Assembly (NCBI GenBank): GCA_047975545.1
Contig: JBKEDS010000007.1
Span: 1 to 64,000, forward strand
Origin: JBKEDS01 sp047975545
GTDB lineage: Bacteria > Bacteroidota > Bacteroidia > Flavobacteriales > Flavobacteriaceae
Direction: 5' to 3'
Length of the DNA: 64,000 nucleotides
The notes beneath the pieces are model-generated. The model saw only the letters and a list, made by a program, of their open reading frames with translations, made no database searches and was not told where the DNA came from. Of the stretch, positions 1 through 8,971 are shown piece by piece. Both the position numbers and the translations under genes were made by a program. The first letter of the stretch is position 1; every line of letters starts with the position of its first letter.

Positions 1-282
1 ATACGATTGCAACAATTGGTCGAGGGCGTTTAATTTTTCTTCGACATGTTCGCTTACCACGTCTTTATCGAGAGACTTTTGTTCGGCCTGCGATGCAAAC
101 TGCAAAGCGCACATGGCCAGTACATCTTGTTTATCCCGTACCGAGTAACTTTGCTCAAATTGTTTAATCATGGCTTCGATTTGCTTAGTGGCCTTGCGCA
201 GCCCTTCTTCCTGGCTGGGCTCTATGGTTAACGGGTACACCCTGTTGGCTATAGATAGCTTTATTTTAAGCTTGTCCGACAT
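1..282 (-). CDS. zapA: Cell division protein ZapA, C-terminus beyond window edge
   Basis: The ATG is at 282 and 94 codons are readable before the window ends without a stop. The protein starts MSDKLKIKLSIANRVYPLTI, has the ZapA arrangement of a short beta-rich N-terminal part followed by a long helix (EEGLRKATKQIEAMI onward), and is already close to the usual ZapA length of about 95-100 residues. ZapA proteins bind FtsZ and promote bundling of Z-ring filaments at midcell. The gene lies 19 bases after a small coiled-coil gene on the same strand, and the two probably share the promoter at 617-647. The family call is firm; only the last few residues are missing. Confidence 0.85.
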   Translation of the reverse strand, partial: MSDKLKIKLSIANRVYPLTIEPSQEEGLRKATKQIEAMIKQFEQSYSVRDKQDVLAMCALQFASQAEQKSLDKDVVSEHVEEKLNALDQLLQSY

Positions 283-301
283 CCTTTTTTTTAAACCATC
301 G

Positions 302-592
302 TTAATCCGAGAGTTGGGCTATACAATAGTCTATTTCCCGTATTAACGCATTTATTTTAAGCTTTGTTTCTCTTTTGTTTTCGTCACTGCCAAGCATTGA
401 ATTTGCCATTTTTAGCGCTTCGTATTTTTCTTCCCAATTGGCAATTTGCCTTTGTTGGGCCAAAATTTGTTGTTTTGCAGCGGCCAACTCGCTATTTAAT
501 TTTGAGTTTTCCTGTTTTAAAAGCTCTAATTTGCGTAATACCTTACTTATTTTGCTTTCTAAAGAACCTACAATTTCCTCAATATTACCCAT
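302..592 (-). CDS. Small coiled-coil protein, ZapB-like
   Basis: This 96-residue protein is almost entirely predicted coiled coil. Leucine/isoleucine-spaced heptads run from about residue 5 (IEEIVGSLESKISKVLRKLE) to residue 60, followed by a charged linker and a last short helix. It lies directly upstream of zapA on the same strand. Flavobacterial genomes commonly have such a coiled-coil gene in front of zapA, and by position and form it resembles ZapB, the partner that links ZapA to the divisome. Coiled coils are too degenerate for a firm orthology claim, so the function is inferred mainly from context. Confidence 0.7.
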   Translation of the reverse strand: MGNIEEIVGSLESKISKVLRKLELLKQENSKLNSELAAAKQQILAQQRQIANWEEKYEALKMANSMLGSDENKRETKLKINALIREIDYCIAQLSD

Positions 593-616
593 TTACAAAA
601 ATCAATACTTATCCCA

Positions 617-647
617 CAAAGTTAATATACCTGCGTATAAATAACAA
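617..647 (-). promoter_or_regulatory. Promoter for the ZapB-like/zapA pair
   Basis: On the minus strand TTG (647-645) is followed after 20 bases by TAACTTTG (624-617). This matches the Bacteroidota housekeeping pattern TTG-N19/20-TAnnTTTG. The -7 box ends 24 bases before the ATG of the coiled-coil gene. Confidence 0.6.
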
Positions 648-809
648 TTGTTTTTCAATAAAATTTTATTTTCTTTGGCAACTGCTCAAAATCAATATTT
701 TACGCGATTTTTTATTTAATGCCTTTTGGTTTCTCCTTGGTTTAAAAAAGTGCATTTTTTATTTCTTACAAATTAATGCGATATTTACGGTTTAGTAGAA
801 CCCTTTTTT

Positions 810-2498
810 ATGCGATTTATAGTTGTAACCTTATTTTTTTTATCGGCTGTTTTAAAGGCCCAAAACCCTTATCCGCAAGATTATTTTACAAGTCCTTTGG
901 AAATCCCGCTTATTTTATCGGGCACTTTTGCCGAGCTGCGCTCCAACCACTTTCATTCGGGGCTGGACATAAAAACGCAGCAGCGTGTTGGCTTAAAGGT
1001 TAAGGCTGCCGCTAATGGCTTTGTTAGCCGTATTAAAGTGTCGCATTTTGGTTATGGCAAGGCATTGTACATTACCCACCCCAACGGCTACACTACGGTT
1101 TACGCCCATTTGCAGAAGTTTTCGCCCACGGTTGAGGCCTATGTGAAAAAACAGCAATACGAGCAAGAAACCTACGAAATAGAACTATTTCCCAACGCCG
1201 AGGCCCTGCCCGTTACACAAAACGAATTGGTGGCATACAGTGGTAATTCGGGCGGTTCGGGCGGCCCACACCTGCATTTTGAGGTGCGCGACAAAACCGA
1301 ACGCCCCATAAACCCCATGCTTTTTGGATACGATATAAAGGACAGCAGCAAACCCTACATGAAAACCCTATATGCCTACCCCTTAACCGATTCGGCGCTA
1401 ATCAACGCTTCCAACCAAAAGCAGTTAATTCGTATTGTTCCGCTTGAAAACGGCGATTATACTACCGAGAATATTTCGGCCTATGGCGCTATTGGTTTTG
1501 GTATTGAAACCAACGACCGGCAGGATTTGGCCGCAAACGCTAACGGGGTTTACAATATCCAAACCTTTTTTAACGGCAATAAAAATTTCGAGTTGGATTT
1601 TAGCTTGTTTTCGTTCGACGAATCGCGGCATATTAACCAACTTATCGATTACGAAATTTTCAACAAGAGCAAAAAACGCATTCAAAAACTATTTGTACAA
1701 AACAACCCGTTAAGCCTTTACAAATCAGCCACTAATAGCGGTTTTTTAAACATTAAGGACAGCACCCATTCGGTTTACAAAATACGGGTTACCGATTTTA
1801 AGAACAACGATGCGTGGCTAACTATAAATATTGATGGTAAAAAAGACACAACGCCCACGTTAACCAAACCGAAAATAACCCCCTATTACATACACGCCAA
1901 CCAAAACATAGATTTAAAATCGAACAACGTAACGGTCAATTTTTATCCCGACACGTTTTACAACGATTTTTATATGGATTTTGAAGTTAAAAACGATACG
2001 CTAACCCTGCACGACGACACCATGCCTGCAAAAAAGGGCTTCAACATAACCTACAATATAGAACAATACAAAACACCCGATAAAAGCAAACTATTTATTG
2101 CAAGGCTGTCGGGGTATAAGAAAAATATACCCGTGTATTCTACCACAAAACGAATGGGCGACACTTTAAGCACCAGTACAAAAACCTTGGGGACTTATAC
2201 CTTGATGGCCGACACCCAACCGCCCACCATTTTTAGCCCCAATTTTAAGGAAGGACAATGGATAAGCAATTTTAACTACCTTAGCATTAAAATTAGCGAC
2301 GATTTGTCGGGCATTTCAAATTACAGGGCAACGGTAAACGGAACATGGATTTTAATGGAATACGACTACAAAACCAAAACCCTTACCCATAATTTTAACG
2401 ATGGCGTTGTAAGTGAAACCAAAAACAATTTTAAACTAATAGTTACCGATAATGTTGGAAATAGCACTACATTTGAATCGACATTCCACAGAAAATAA
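810..2498 (+). CDS. M23 family (LytM-type) metallopeptidase, secreted
   Basis: This 562-residue protein has a signal peptide (residues 1-18, ending LKAQ) and an M23 endopeptidase domain at about residues 40-165. The zinc-site motifs are complete: HSGLD (H49, D53) and HLHFEVR (H154, H156). The segments GNSGGSGGPHLHFEVR and NPM are typical of the family, which cuts peptide cross-links in peptidoglycan in the periplasm. The remaining 390 residues are beta-rich and I do not recognise a named domain in them. Its position divergent from the zapA group fits a role in cell-wall turnover at division, but that is inference. A TonB-dependent receptor gene follows within about ten bases. Confidence 0.88.
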   Translation: MRFIVVTLFFLSAVLKAQNPYPQDYFTSPLEIPLILSGTFAELRSNHFHSGLDIKTQQRVGLKVKAAANGFVSRIKVSHFGYGKALYITHPNGYTTVYAHLQKFSPTVEAYVKKQQYEQETYEIELFPNAEALPVTQNELVAYSGNSGGSGGPHLHFEVRDKTERPINPMLFGYDIKDSSKPYMKTLYAYPLTDSALINASNQKQLIRIVPLENGDYTTENISAYGAIGFGIETNDRQDLAANANGVYNIQTFFNGNKNFELDFSLFSFDESRHINQLIDYEIFNKSKKRIQKLFVQNNPLSLYKSATNSGFLNIKDSTHSVYKIRVTDFKNNDAWLTINIDGKKDTTPTLTKPKITPYYIHANQNIDLKSNNVTVNFYPDTFYNDFYMDFEVKNDTLTLHDDTMPAKKGFNITYNIEQYKTPDKSKLFIARLSGYKKNIPVYSTTKRMGDTLSTSTKTLGTYTLMADTQPPTIFSPNFKEGQWISNFNYLSIKISDDLSGISNYRATVNGTWILMEYDYKTKTLTHNFNDGVVSETKNNFKLIVTDNVGNSTTFESTFHRK

Positions 2499-2508
2499 AT
2501 TACAACTT

Positions 2509-4968
2509 TTGAAAGCCAAACCAACCTTAGCACTTATCCTGTTTTTATACGGTATCGTGTTTTGCGGCGCACAAACCGCAACTATCAAGGGCGTTATTCT
2601 CGACGAACACAATACGCCGATTACACACGTAAACATTAAAGCAAATACAACCGGAACAACATCGAACAAAAATGGGTTTTACACCTTGGAAATCCCTTCA
2701 AACGAAAGTGTTGTTATCGAATTTACGCACTTGTCGTTTAAAAAAATAACAAGTACGTTTAATTTGAAGAATGGCGAATATGTTGAATTTAATCCGGTAA
2801 TGAACTTGTCCGTCGAGCAAATTTCAACCATAACAATAACCGGAAACCGCCAAAAAGAAGTCGAGGGCATAACCACCTTAAACCCCGAAACCATACGCAA
2901 AATACCAGGTGCCAATGCAGGGGTTGAAAATTTGTTGCTATCGCTACCGGGGGTTAACAACAATAACGAGCTAAGCACGCAATATTCGGTTAGGGGCGGC
3001 AATTACGACGAAAACTTGGTTTATGTTAACGATATTGAAGTTTACCGTCCGTTTTTAATCCGTTCGGGACAACAGGAAGGCCTTAGTTTTGTTAACACCG
3101 ATTTGGTACAAAACGTCGATTTTTCGGCCGGGGGCTTTCAAGCCAAATATGGCGACAAACTTTCATCGGTACTCGATATTACCTATAAAAACCCGTACCA
3201 GTTTGAAACCACTGCCGACCTTAGCCTTTTGGGCGCAAGTGTTTCGGTTGCGGGCGTAAGCAAAGATTCCAAATTTTCGGGCATCGTGGGCCTACGCTAC
3301 CGCAACAACAGCATGCTGGTTAAGGCCAAGGAAACCGAAACCAATTTTAAGCCTACCTTTGCCGATGTTCAAACCTACCTTAATTATGCGTTTTCAAACA
3401 AGTTTCATTTAAGCTTTTTGGGCAACGCCTCTATAAACAAATACAATTACAAGCCCGAGTACCGCCAAACCAATTTTGGTACGTTTAACGAACCCATTGC
3501 CCTTAGCGTGTATTACGACGGACAAGAAAAAGACCAATACCAAACCTACTTTGGCGCTTTTAAGGGTACTTATTTTGCTTCCGACGATTTAACGTTGAAA
3601 CTTATAGCCTCCACTTACCATACCACGGAAGAAGAGCATTTTGATATTTTGGCGCAATATTATCTCGGACAAGTAAATTCGAATATTGGCGACGAAAATT
3701 TTGGCGAAGTAGAATACAACGAAGGCGTTGGCGGCCAACTTAACCACGGCCGAAACGATTTAGACGCCTTGATAACCAATATTGAACACAAGGGCAACTA
3801 TAACATAAACGATAACGTGATTGAATGGTCCATAAAATACACCAACGAAGATATTCGCGACCGTTTGGTGGAATGGGAAGTTATCGATTCTGCCGGCTTT
3901 TCCATTCGCCCACCAAAAACAACCCCGACCAACGAACAACCCTATGCGCCTTATAGTGGTCCCTTGGAAGCCTACCAAAACGTTCAGGCCACCAACAACA
4001 CCAAAATCAACCGTTTTCAAGCCTACGTACAATGGAGCAAACGCAGTACCATAGGCAGTAGCCAAGTATGGTACAATGCAGGCGTTAGGGCACATAACTG
4101 GATGGTTAGCGGTGCGGGCATTCCATCAACGTCGCAAATCGTTTTCAGCCCACGTGCGCAGTTTGCCATAAAACCCAATTGGAAAAAGGACATGCTGTTC
4201 CGTATAGCTACCGGCCTATATTACCAACCGCCGTTTTACAGGGAACTTCGCAATGCCGAGGGCATTGTACAGCCCGACGTAAAAGCGCAACAATCCATTC
4301 ATTTTGTAATCGGTAACGATTATAGCTTTAAAATGTGGGATAGACCTTTTAAATTGGTTTCCGAAGCCTACTATAAGCACCTAAGCGATGTTAACCCCTA
4401 CACCTTGGAAAACGTTAGGATTCGTTACGCTGCCAACAACAACGCCAAAGCCTACGCCTACGGATTGGACATGCGCCTAAACGGCGAGTTTGTGCCCGGT
4501 ACCGAATCGTGGTTTAGTTTCGGTTACCTAAAAACCGAGGAAAACATAAATAACCAAGGCTATATTGCCCGACCTACCGACCAACGCCTTAAATTCGCGG
4601 CCTTGTTTCAGGATTATGTGCCTAATATGCCACAATTAAAGGTATACCTAAATTTGGTTTATAATACGGGACTTCCCGGTGGTTCGCCCAGCTACGCCAA
4701 CCCTTACGAATACCAAAACCGACTGCCCGATTATAAACGCGCCGACTTGGGCTTGCAATATGTTTTAATTGATAGTAAGCAAACTAAACAAAATTGGAAA
4801 AGGCACTTTAAGGAACTAACCCTTGGTTTCGAAATTTATAATATGTTCGATGTGCAAAACAGCATTACCAACACTTGGGTTCGCGATGTTTACAGCAAGC
4901 GCCAGTACGCTATACCCAATTATTTAACCCCAAGGGTGTTTAATGTTAGAACAACCATGAAATTTTAA
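2509..4968 (+). CDS. TonB-dependent receptor with carboxypeptidase-like N-terminal domain
   Basis: The likely start is the TTG at 2509, because the frame then opens with a clean signal peptide (MKAKPTLALILFLYGIVFCG). An earlier ATG at 2452 lies inside the M23 gene and would bury that signal. The 819-residue product has a carboxypeptidase-regulatory-like domain (TATIKGVILDEHNTPITHVN onward, to about residue 105), a plug with PGVNNNNELSTQYSVRGGNYDENLVYVNDI-type features, and a long beta-barrel ending in an aromatic residue (TTMKF). It should import a large or scarce solute across the outer membrane using TonB energy. No SusD partner is adjacent, so the substrate cannot be named. Confidence 0.88.
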   Translation: MKAKPTLALILFLYGIVFCGAQTATIKGVILDEHNTPITHVNIKANTTGTTSNKNGFYTLEIPSNESVVIEFTHLSFKKITSTFNLKNGEYVEFNPVMNLSVEQISTITITGNRQKEVEGITTLNPETIRKIPGANAGVENLLLSLPGVNNNNELSTQYSVRGGNYDENLVYVNDIEVYRPFLIRSGQQEGLSFVNTDLVQNVDFSAGGFQAKYGDKLSSVLDITYKNPYQFETTADLSLLGASVSVAGVSKDSKFSGIVGLRYRNNSMLVKAKETETNFKPTFADVQTYLNYAFSNKFHLSFLGNASINKYNYKPEYRQTNFGTFNEPIALSVYYDGQEKDQYQTYFGAFKGTYFASDDLTLKLIASTYHTTEEEHFDILAQYYLGQVNSNIGDENFGEVEYNEGVGGQLNHGRNDLDALITNIEHKGNYNINDNVIEWSIKYTNEDIRDRLVEWEVIDSAGFSIRPPKTTPTNEQPYAPYSGPLEAYQNVQATNNTKINRFQAYVQWSKRSTIGSSQVWYNAGVRAHNWMVSGAGIPSTSQIVFSPRAQFAIKPNWKKDMLFRIATGLYYQPPFYRELRNAEGIVQPDVKAQQSIHFVIGNDYSFKMWDRPFKLVSEAYYKHLSDVNPYTLENVRIRYAANNNAKAYAYGLDMRLNGEFVPGTESWFSFGYLKTEENINNQGYIARPTDQRLKFAALFQDYVPNMPQLKVYLNLVYNTGLPGGSPSYANPYEYQNRLPDYKRADLGLQYVLIDSKQTKQNWKRHFKELTLGFEIYNMFDVQNSITNTWVRDVYSKRQYAIPNYLTPRVFNVRTTMKF

Positions 4969-4971
4969 ACT

Positions 4972-6552
4972 ATGAAGCAATTAGCTTCCATTCTAATAAT
5001 AGCATTGTCTTTTTCAGGCTGCCAACAAAACAAAGCGAACAAACCTGAACCAAAACGCCCCAACATATTGTTTATTTTGGTAGACGATTTGGGCTACCAC
5101 GATTTAAGCATTACGGGCAGCCCATTTTATGAAACCCCAAACATAGACAAACTGGCCAAGGAAAGCGTTATGTTTACCCAAGGCTATGCCACCGCCAGTG
5201 TTTGCAGCCCATCGCGCGCCAGTATTATGACGGGCAAGTTTACCGCACGGCACGGCATTACCGATTGGATTGGCGCCCCTTACGGCGAAGCATGGCGCAG
5301 TATGAACCGGAACTCCAAACTATTGCCTGCAAACTACAACCATGAACTCCCAAAAGCCGATATTACCATTGCCGAAGCCTTTAAAAATGCAGGATACAAA
5401 ACCCTGTTTTGCGGAAAATGGCATTTGGGCGATAAAGGTTCGTACCCCGAAAACCATGATTTCGATATTAATATAGGGGGATGGGAAAAAGGACGCCCCG
5501 TTGGCGGTTACTTTTCGCCTTGGAACAACCCCAACCTACCCAATAAAACAAATGGCGAAAACTTATCTATGCGCTTGGCCAAGGAAACGTCTTCTTTTAT
5601 TGAAAAGAATAAAGATTCTTCTTTTTTTGCCTTTTTATCGTTTTACGCCGTACACGCCCCCATTGAAACAACCCAACAAAAATGGGAAAAATACCGAAAC
5701 AAAGCCGAAGCCCAAGGCATTAAGGACAGCGGTTACACCATGGAACGCGAGTACCCCATACGCATTGTGCAGGACAACCCCATTTATGGCGGTTTGGTAG
5801 AAAGTATGGACGATGCCGTGGGCTATGTTTTAAATACCTTGGACCGATTAGGATTGGACAAAAACACCATTATAATTTTTACGTCGGATAACGGCGGCGT
5901 GGCCTCGGGCGATAATTTTTCCACCTCTAACTTACCCTTACGAGGCGGGAAAGGCTACCAGTGGGAAGGCGGTATACGAGAACCCTACTTTATTAAAGCC
6001 CCCAGCGTTAACCACGGCGCAAGCAGCAATTACCCCGTTACCGGAGCCGACTTTTACCCCACTGTTTTGGATTTGGCCAATTTGGATTTACTGCCCAAAC
6101 AGCATATCGACGGCGTAAGCCTAAAACCCATTATCGAAGGCAACATATTACCCGAACGCCCATTATTTTGGCACTATCCGCACTACGGCAACCAAGGGGG
6201 CGAACCGTCGTCCATTATTAGGGAAGGCCATTGGAAACTTATCCATTACTGGGAAGACAACCGTAACGAACTTTATAATTTAAAAGAAGACCCCAGCGAA
6301 CAAAACAATATTGCCGCCCAAAATACAGAAACAACCGAAAAACTACACAACAGTTTAATGCTTTGGTTGGATTCGGTTAATGCGAAAAAACCTTTAAAAG
6401 ACCCTATTTACAACGAAGCACTTGCTGAAAAAAATCGGCAAAACCGTGAATTTAAGATAATGCCAAGGTTGGAACAGGATAGAAAAAATGTACTATCGAA
6501 AGATTTTAAGCCCAACGCTACTTGGTGGGATAGCAAGGTTACGGTGGATTAG
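4972..6552 (+). CDS. Lipoprotein sulfatase (type I, formylglycine-dependent)
   Basis: The 526-residue product starts with a lipoprotein signal (lipobox ending at C17). Sulfatase hallmarks are complete: NILFILVDDLGYHD (metal-binding D38, D39), CSPSR (C78-R82, where the Cys is converted to formylglycine), GKWHLG near 148-153, and FTSDNGG near 303-309. Such enzymes hydrolyse sulfate esters, often on marine polysaccharides. It begins 3 bases after the receptor stop, so receptor and sulfatase are probably cotranscribed. This suggests, without proof, uptake or trimming of a sulfated compound. The maturase it would need is not in the window. The sequence alone does not reveal the substrate. Confidence 0.9.
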   Translation: MKQLASILIIALSFSGCQQNKANKPEPKRPNILFILVDDLGYHDLSITGSPFYETPNIDKLAKESVMFTQGYATASVCSPSRASIMTGKFTARHGITDWIGAPYGEAWRSMNRNSKLLPANYNHELPKADITIAEAFKNAGYKTLFCGKWHLGDKGSYPENHDFDINIGGWEKGRPVGGYFSPWNNPNLPNKTNGENLSMRLAKETSSFIEKNKDSSFFAFLSFYAVHAPIETTQQKWEKYRNKAEAQGIKDSGYTMEREYPIRIVQDNPIYGGLVESMDDAVGYVLNTLDRLGLDKNTIIIFTSDNGGVASGDNFSTSNLPLRGGKGYQWEGGIREPYFIKAPSVNHGASSNYPVTGADFYPTVLDLANLDLLPKQHIDGVSLKPIIEGNILPERPLFWHYPHYGNQGGEPSSIIREGHWKLIHYWEDNRNELYNLKEDPSEQNNIAAQNTETTEKLHNSLMLWLDSVNAKKPLKDPIYNEALAEKNRQNREFKIMPRLEQDRKNVLSKDFKPNATWWDSKVTVD

Positions 6553-6615
6553 CTTTTAGGTTCGCTTTTTTGTTTATTAACGAACAACGAATAATTAATT
6601 TTTGAAAAAGAAAAA

Positions 6616-6768
6616 CTCTGCGAACAGCCTCCGTGAAACAGCATTTTTTTTGAAGCCGAGCGTCATTGCTGAACAAAGTGAAGCAATCTTCAACAAAATA
6701 TGTAACAGACTGCTTCGTGCCTCGCAGTGACGTCCTTTTCGCTACTCTGCGAACAACCTCCGTGAAAC
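6616..6768. repeat. Imperfect palindrome flanked by 24-base direct repeats
   Basis: A palindrome at 6661-6732 opens CGTCATTGCTGAAC and closes CTTCGTGCCTCGCAGTGACG. It belongs to the widespread CGTCATTGCGAG/AGATTGCTTC family of bacterial intergenic repeats. Nearly identical 24-base direct repeats (one mismatch), both starting CTCTGCGAACA, flank it at 6616-6639 and 6745-6768. It lies between the convergent sulfatase and cysteine desulfurase genes. It does not look coding; an open frame through it is only the repeat read on the minus strand. Confidence 0.75.
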
Positions 6769-6791
6769 TCTGTGAAACAAAGAAACAACGA

Positions 6792-7943
6792 TTAACCATC
6801 GCCCGTTAATTGCTTTAAAACATCTACGGCATAATCTACTTCTTCTTTTGTATTATAAATACTGAATGAAAACCGAAGTGAGGGTTTCAACAATTCGGCT
6901 TCCGATAAAATTTCGGTTAGCACATGCGAGTTTTGGCTGCTTCCGCTTTGGCAGGCGCTGCCCTTGGAGCAAGCTATTCCCTTTAAATCTAATTGAAACA
7001 ACAGCATGGCTCCCTTTTTTGGCGAAACAGGCAAACTTATATTTACCAAAGTATAGGTGTTATTTTTGCTGGTATCGGAAAAACCGTTAAATGAAACCTT
7101 TGGAATTTCGGCTTTCAACTTTTCAACAAAATACTGCTTTAAACTTAATATGTAAGCCTGTTCTGTTTCCAAATTATCATAGGCTGCTTTTAATGCCACT
7201 TCCATACCTATAATGTTATGTATGCCTTCGGTTCCGGCCCTTAACCCCCGTTCCTGCTCGCCGCCAAACAACAACGGTTGCAAGCCGGAATTTTTCCTGA
7301 TAAAAGCAAAACCCACACCTTTTGGCCCGTGGAATTTATGGGCCGAGGCTGCCAAAAAATCAACTTGAATATACTGTAAATCCAACTGGTAATGCCCTAC
7401 CGACTGTACGGCATCGGTATGGAATAGGGCGTTATGCGCTTTACACAAACTTGAAACCCGCTTTAAATTTAAAATAGTGCCTATTTCGTTATTAATGTGC
7501 ATTAAGCTCACCAAGGTTTTATCGGTCGATTGTTTTAGCAAGCCTTCAAAATGTTCTAAATTTAAGGTGCCGTCGGTATTAATTTCAACATAATTTACTG
7601 TTATGCCATAAGTTTTTTCCAAATGTTCTACGGTGTGCAGTACGGCATGGTGTTCTATTTTTGTGGTTATAATACGTTTCACCTTTAAATCGGCAACGGC
7701 ACTATTCAAAATAAAATTATCGGCCTCGGTACCGCCCGAGGTAAAAATAATTTCGCCTGCCGAAACGTTTAAATATTGGGCTATGGTTTTTCTGGATTTT
7801 TCAATAAGCACCTTGGCCGAGCGCCCAAACGCATGGGTAGACGAGGCATTGCCATACTGGTTTTTCATGGTTTCGGTTATGGCCTCTATTACGGTTTCCC
7901 GAACGGGGGTCGTGGCGGCATTATCGAAGTATACTTGCGGCAT
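6792..7943 (-). CDS. Cysteine desulfurase, NifS/IscS family
   Basis: This 383-residue PLP enzyme has the class V aminotransferase landmarks. They are the opening VYFDNAATTPV, the EHHA histidine (H100), D177 in FHTDAVQSVG, the PLP-binding K203 in SAHKFHGPKG, and the mobile-loop catalytic cysteine C331 in GSACQSGS. Family members convert cysteine to alanine and pass the sulfur as an enzyme persulfide to Fe-S cluster or thionucleoside assembly. It stands alone, with no scaffold or ferredoxin genes beside it, so its acceptor is uncertain. One possible user in this window is the tRNA thiolase MnmA, but that link is only inferred. Confidence 0.92.
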   Translation of the reverse strand: MPQVYFDNAATTPVRETVIEAITETMKNQYGNASSTHAFGRSAKVLIEKSRKTIAQYLNVSAGEIIFTSGGTEADNFILNSAVADLKVKRIITTKIEHHAVLHTVEHLEKTYGITVNYVEINTDGTLNLEHFEGLLKQSTDKTLVSLMHINNEIGTILNLKRVSSLCKAHNALFHTDAVQSVGHYQLDLQYIQVDFLAASAHKFHGPKGVGFAFIRKNSGLQPLLFGGEQERGLRAGTEGIHNIIGMEVALKAAYDNLETEQAYILSLKQYFVEKLKAEIPKVSFNGFSDTSKNNTYTLVNISLPVSPKKGAMLLFQLDLKGIACSKGSACQSGSSQNSHVLTEILSEAELLKPSLRFSFSIYNTKEEVDYAVDVLKQLTGDG

Positions 7944-7958
7944 AAATGGGTTTTACGG

Positions 7959-7966
7959 CAAAAATA
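7959..7966 (-). promoter_or_regulatory. Predicted -7 box for cysteine desulfurase
   Basis: On the minus strand TATTTTTG matches TAnnTTTG and ends 15 bases before the ATG. No matching -33 TTG is seen at the expected spacing, so support is moderate. Confidence 0.45.
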
Positions 7967-8015
7967 CTTAGAATAAAATTATTATCATTATCCTGCGTTA
8001 TAAAAACAATTCCTT

Positions 8016-8023
8016 TATTTTTG
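8016..8023 (+). promoter_or_regulatory. Predicted -7 box for the acidic lipoprotein gene
   Basis: TATTTTTG matches TAnnTTTG, 18 bases before the ATG at 8042. It lies inside the longer open frame that starts at 7946, which favours the later start. Confidence 0.45.
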
Positions 8024-8041
8024 CTTAAAAATTGTAAGACT

Positions 8042-8971
8042 ATGCGTGGTATTTGTTTTGTTTTGGCCTCTTTATGTTTTATATCCCTATCGTGCGACGA
8101 TGGCGATATTATTGATTACGAACTGGATTTTGACGATACCTTTACCGCCTGCCAAAACAATTACCTTGTGTTTTACAAAACCAAGGAAGACCCTTCCGAA
8201 TCGTTATCGGTTGTTGCATCGGGGCTTAGTTTAGACGATATTTTAACGGTTGACGAAACTACGAACAAAGCAACAAACACCTTTAGTTTAAGTACCACGA
8301 ACGTTTTTAACTATATAACGTACAGTAACTCGTCCTTGCCCAGCGACTTGTTTTGCAGCGATATTCCGTCTTCCGAAATTACCATTACCAACAACTACGA
8401 AAGTACCAGCGGCACCGTAACCATTGAAACCCTACGCATGCAGGACGACAACGACGGTATTCCCGCCGAGTTGGAAGATCTTAACGGCAACGGCGATTTA
8501 ACCGATGACGATACCGACGACGATGATATTCCGAACTATTTAGATTCCGACGACGATGGCGACAACGTACTAACCATTAACGAAAACCCCGACCCCAATG
8601 GTGACGGCGACTTAAGCGATGCCCAAGATACCAATGAGGACGGCATTCCCGATTATTTGGACAACGATGACGACGGCGACGGCGTTTTAACCATTAACGA
8701 AGAAAACGAAACCCAAGACCAAAACCCGTACAACGATGTTTCGGACAGTACCGCCAACATACGGGATTATTTAAACCCCAGTGTAGCCGAAACGGTTGAA
8801 GCTACTGCTTACCGTGCTAATATTATTGAAAATACTTTTGTGGTTACGCTAACCATTTCCAGCTTTGATATTGATATTATCTCGTTTGATAATTACAGCT
8901 TTGGGGCTTTAGATGACGATATAATAGACGACGATTATAAAACCACCGAGGAAACGCCCGAATTTCCTTAG
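8042..8971 (+). CDS. Acidic lipoprotein with thrombospondin type 3-like calcium repeats
   Basis: From the ATG at 8042 the 309-residue product has a lipoprotein signal ending in SLSC (C18); an upstream ATG at 7946 in the same frame would hide this. The middle, about residues 140-235, is a run of Asp-rich repeats (DDNDGIPAELED, TDDDDIPNYLDSDDDGD, TNEDGIPDYLDNDDDGDG), the D-x-D-x-D-G pattern of calcium-binding thrombospondin type 3 or EF-hand-like loops. The flanking parts are not recognised. It is probably a surface or periplasmic lipoprotein whose fold depends on calcium; no enzymatic role is visible. Its last 4 bases overlap the end of the convergent Smr gene. Confidence 0.75.
   Translation: MRGICFVLASLCFISLSCDDGDIIDYELDFDDTFTACQNNYLVFYKTKEDPSESLSVVASGLSLDDILTVDETTNKATNTFSLSTTNVFNYITYSNSSLPSDLFCSDIPSSEITITNNYESTSGTVTIETLRMQDDNDGIPAELEDLNGNGDLTDDDTDDDDIPNYLDSDDDGDNVLTINENPDPNGDGDLSDAQDTNEDGIPDYLDNDDDGDGVLTINEENETQDQNPYNDVSDSTANIRDYLNPSVAETVEATAYRANIIENTFVVTLTISSFDIDIISFDNYSFGALDDDIIDDDYKTTEETPEFP

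Noticed and set aside
364..795. Plus-strand open frames opposite the ZapB-like gene
   Set aside because: They are hydrophobic antisense shadows of a coiled-coil gene and of the AT-rich spacer, with no start context or domain.
2452..2508. Upstream ATG for the TonB-dependent receptor
   Set aside because: It lies within the M23 coding region and would place the signal peptide internally; TTG at 2509 fits better.
6539..6799. Minus-strand open frame of 86 codons
   Set aside because: It is a translation of the palindrome and direct repeats between two convergent genes, with no family likeness.
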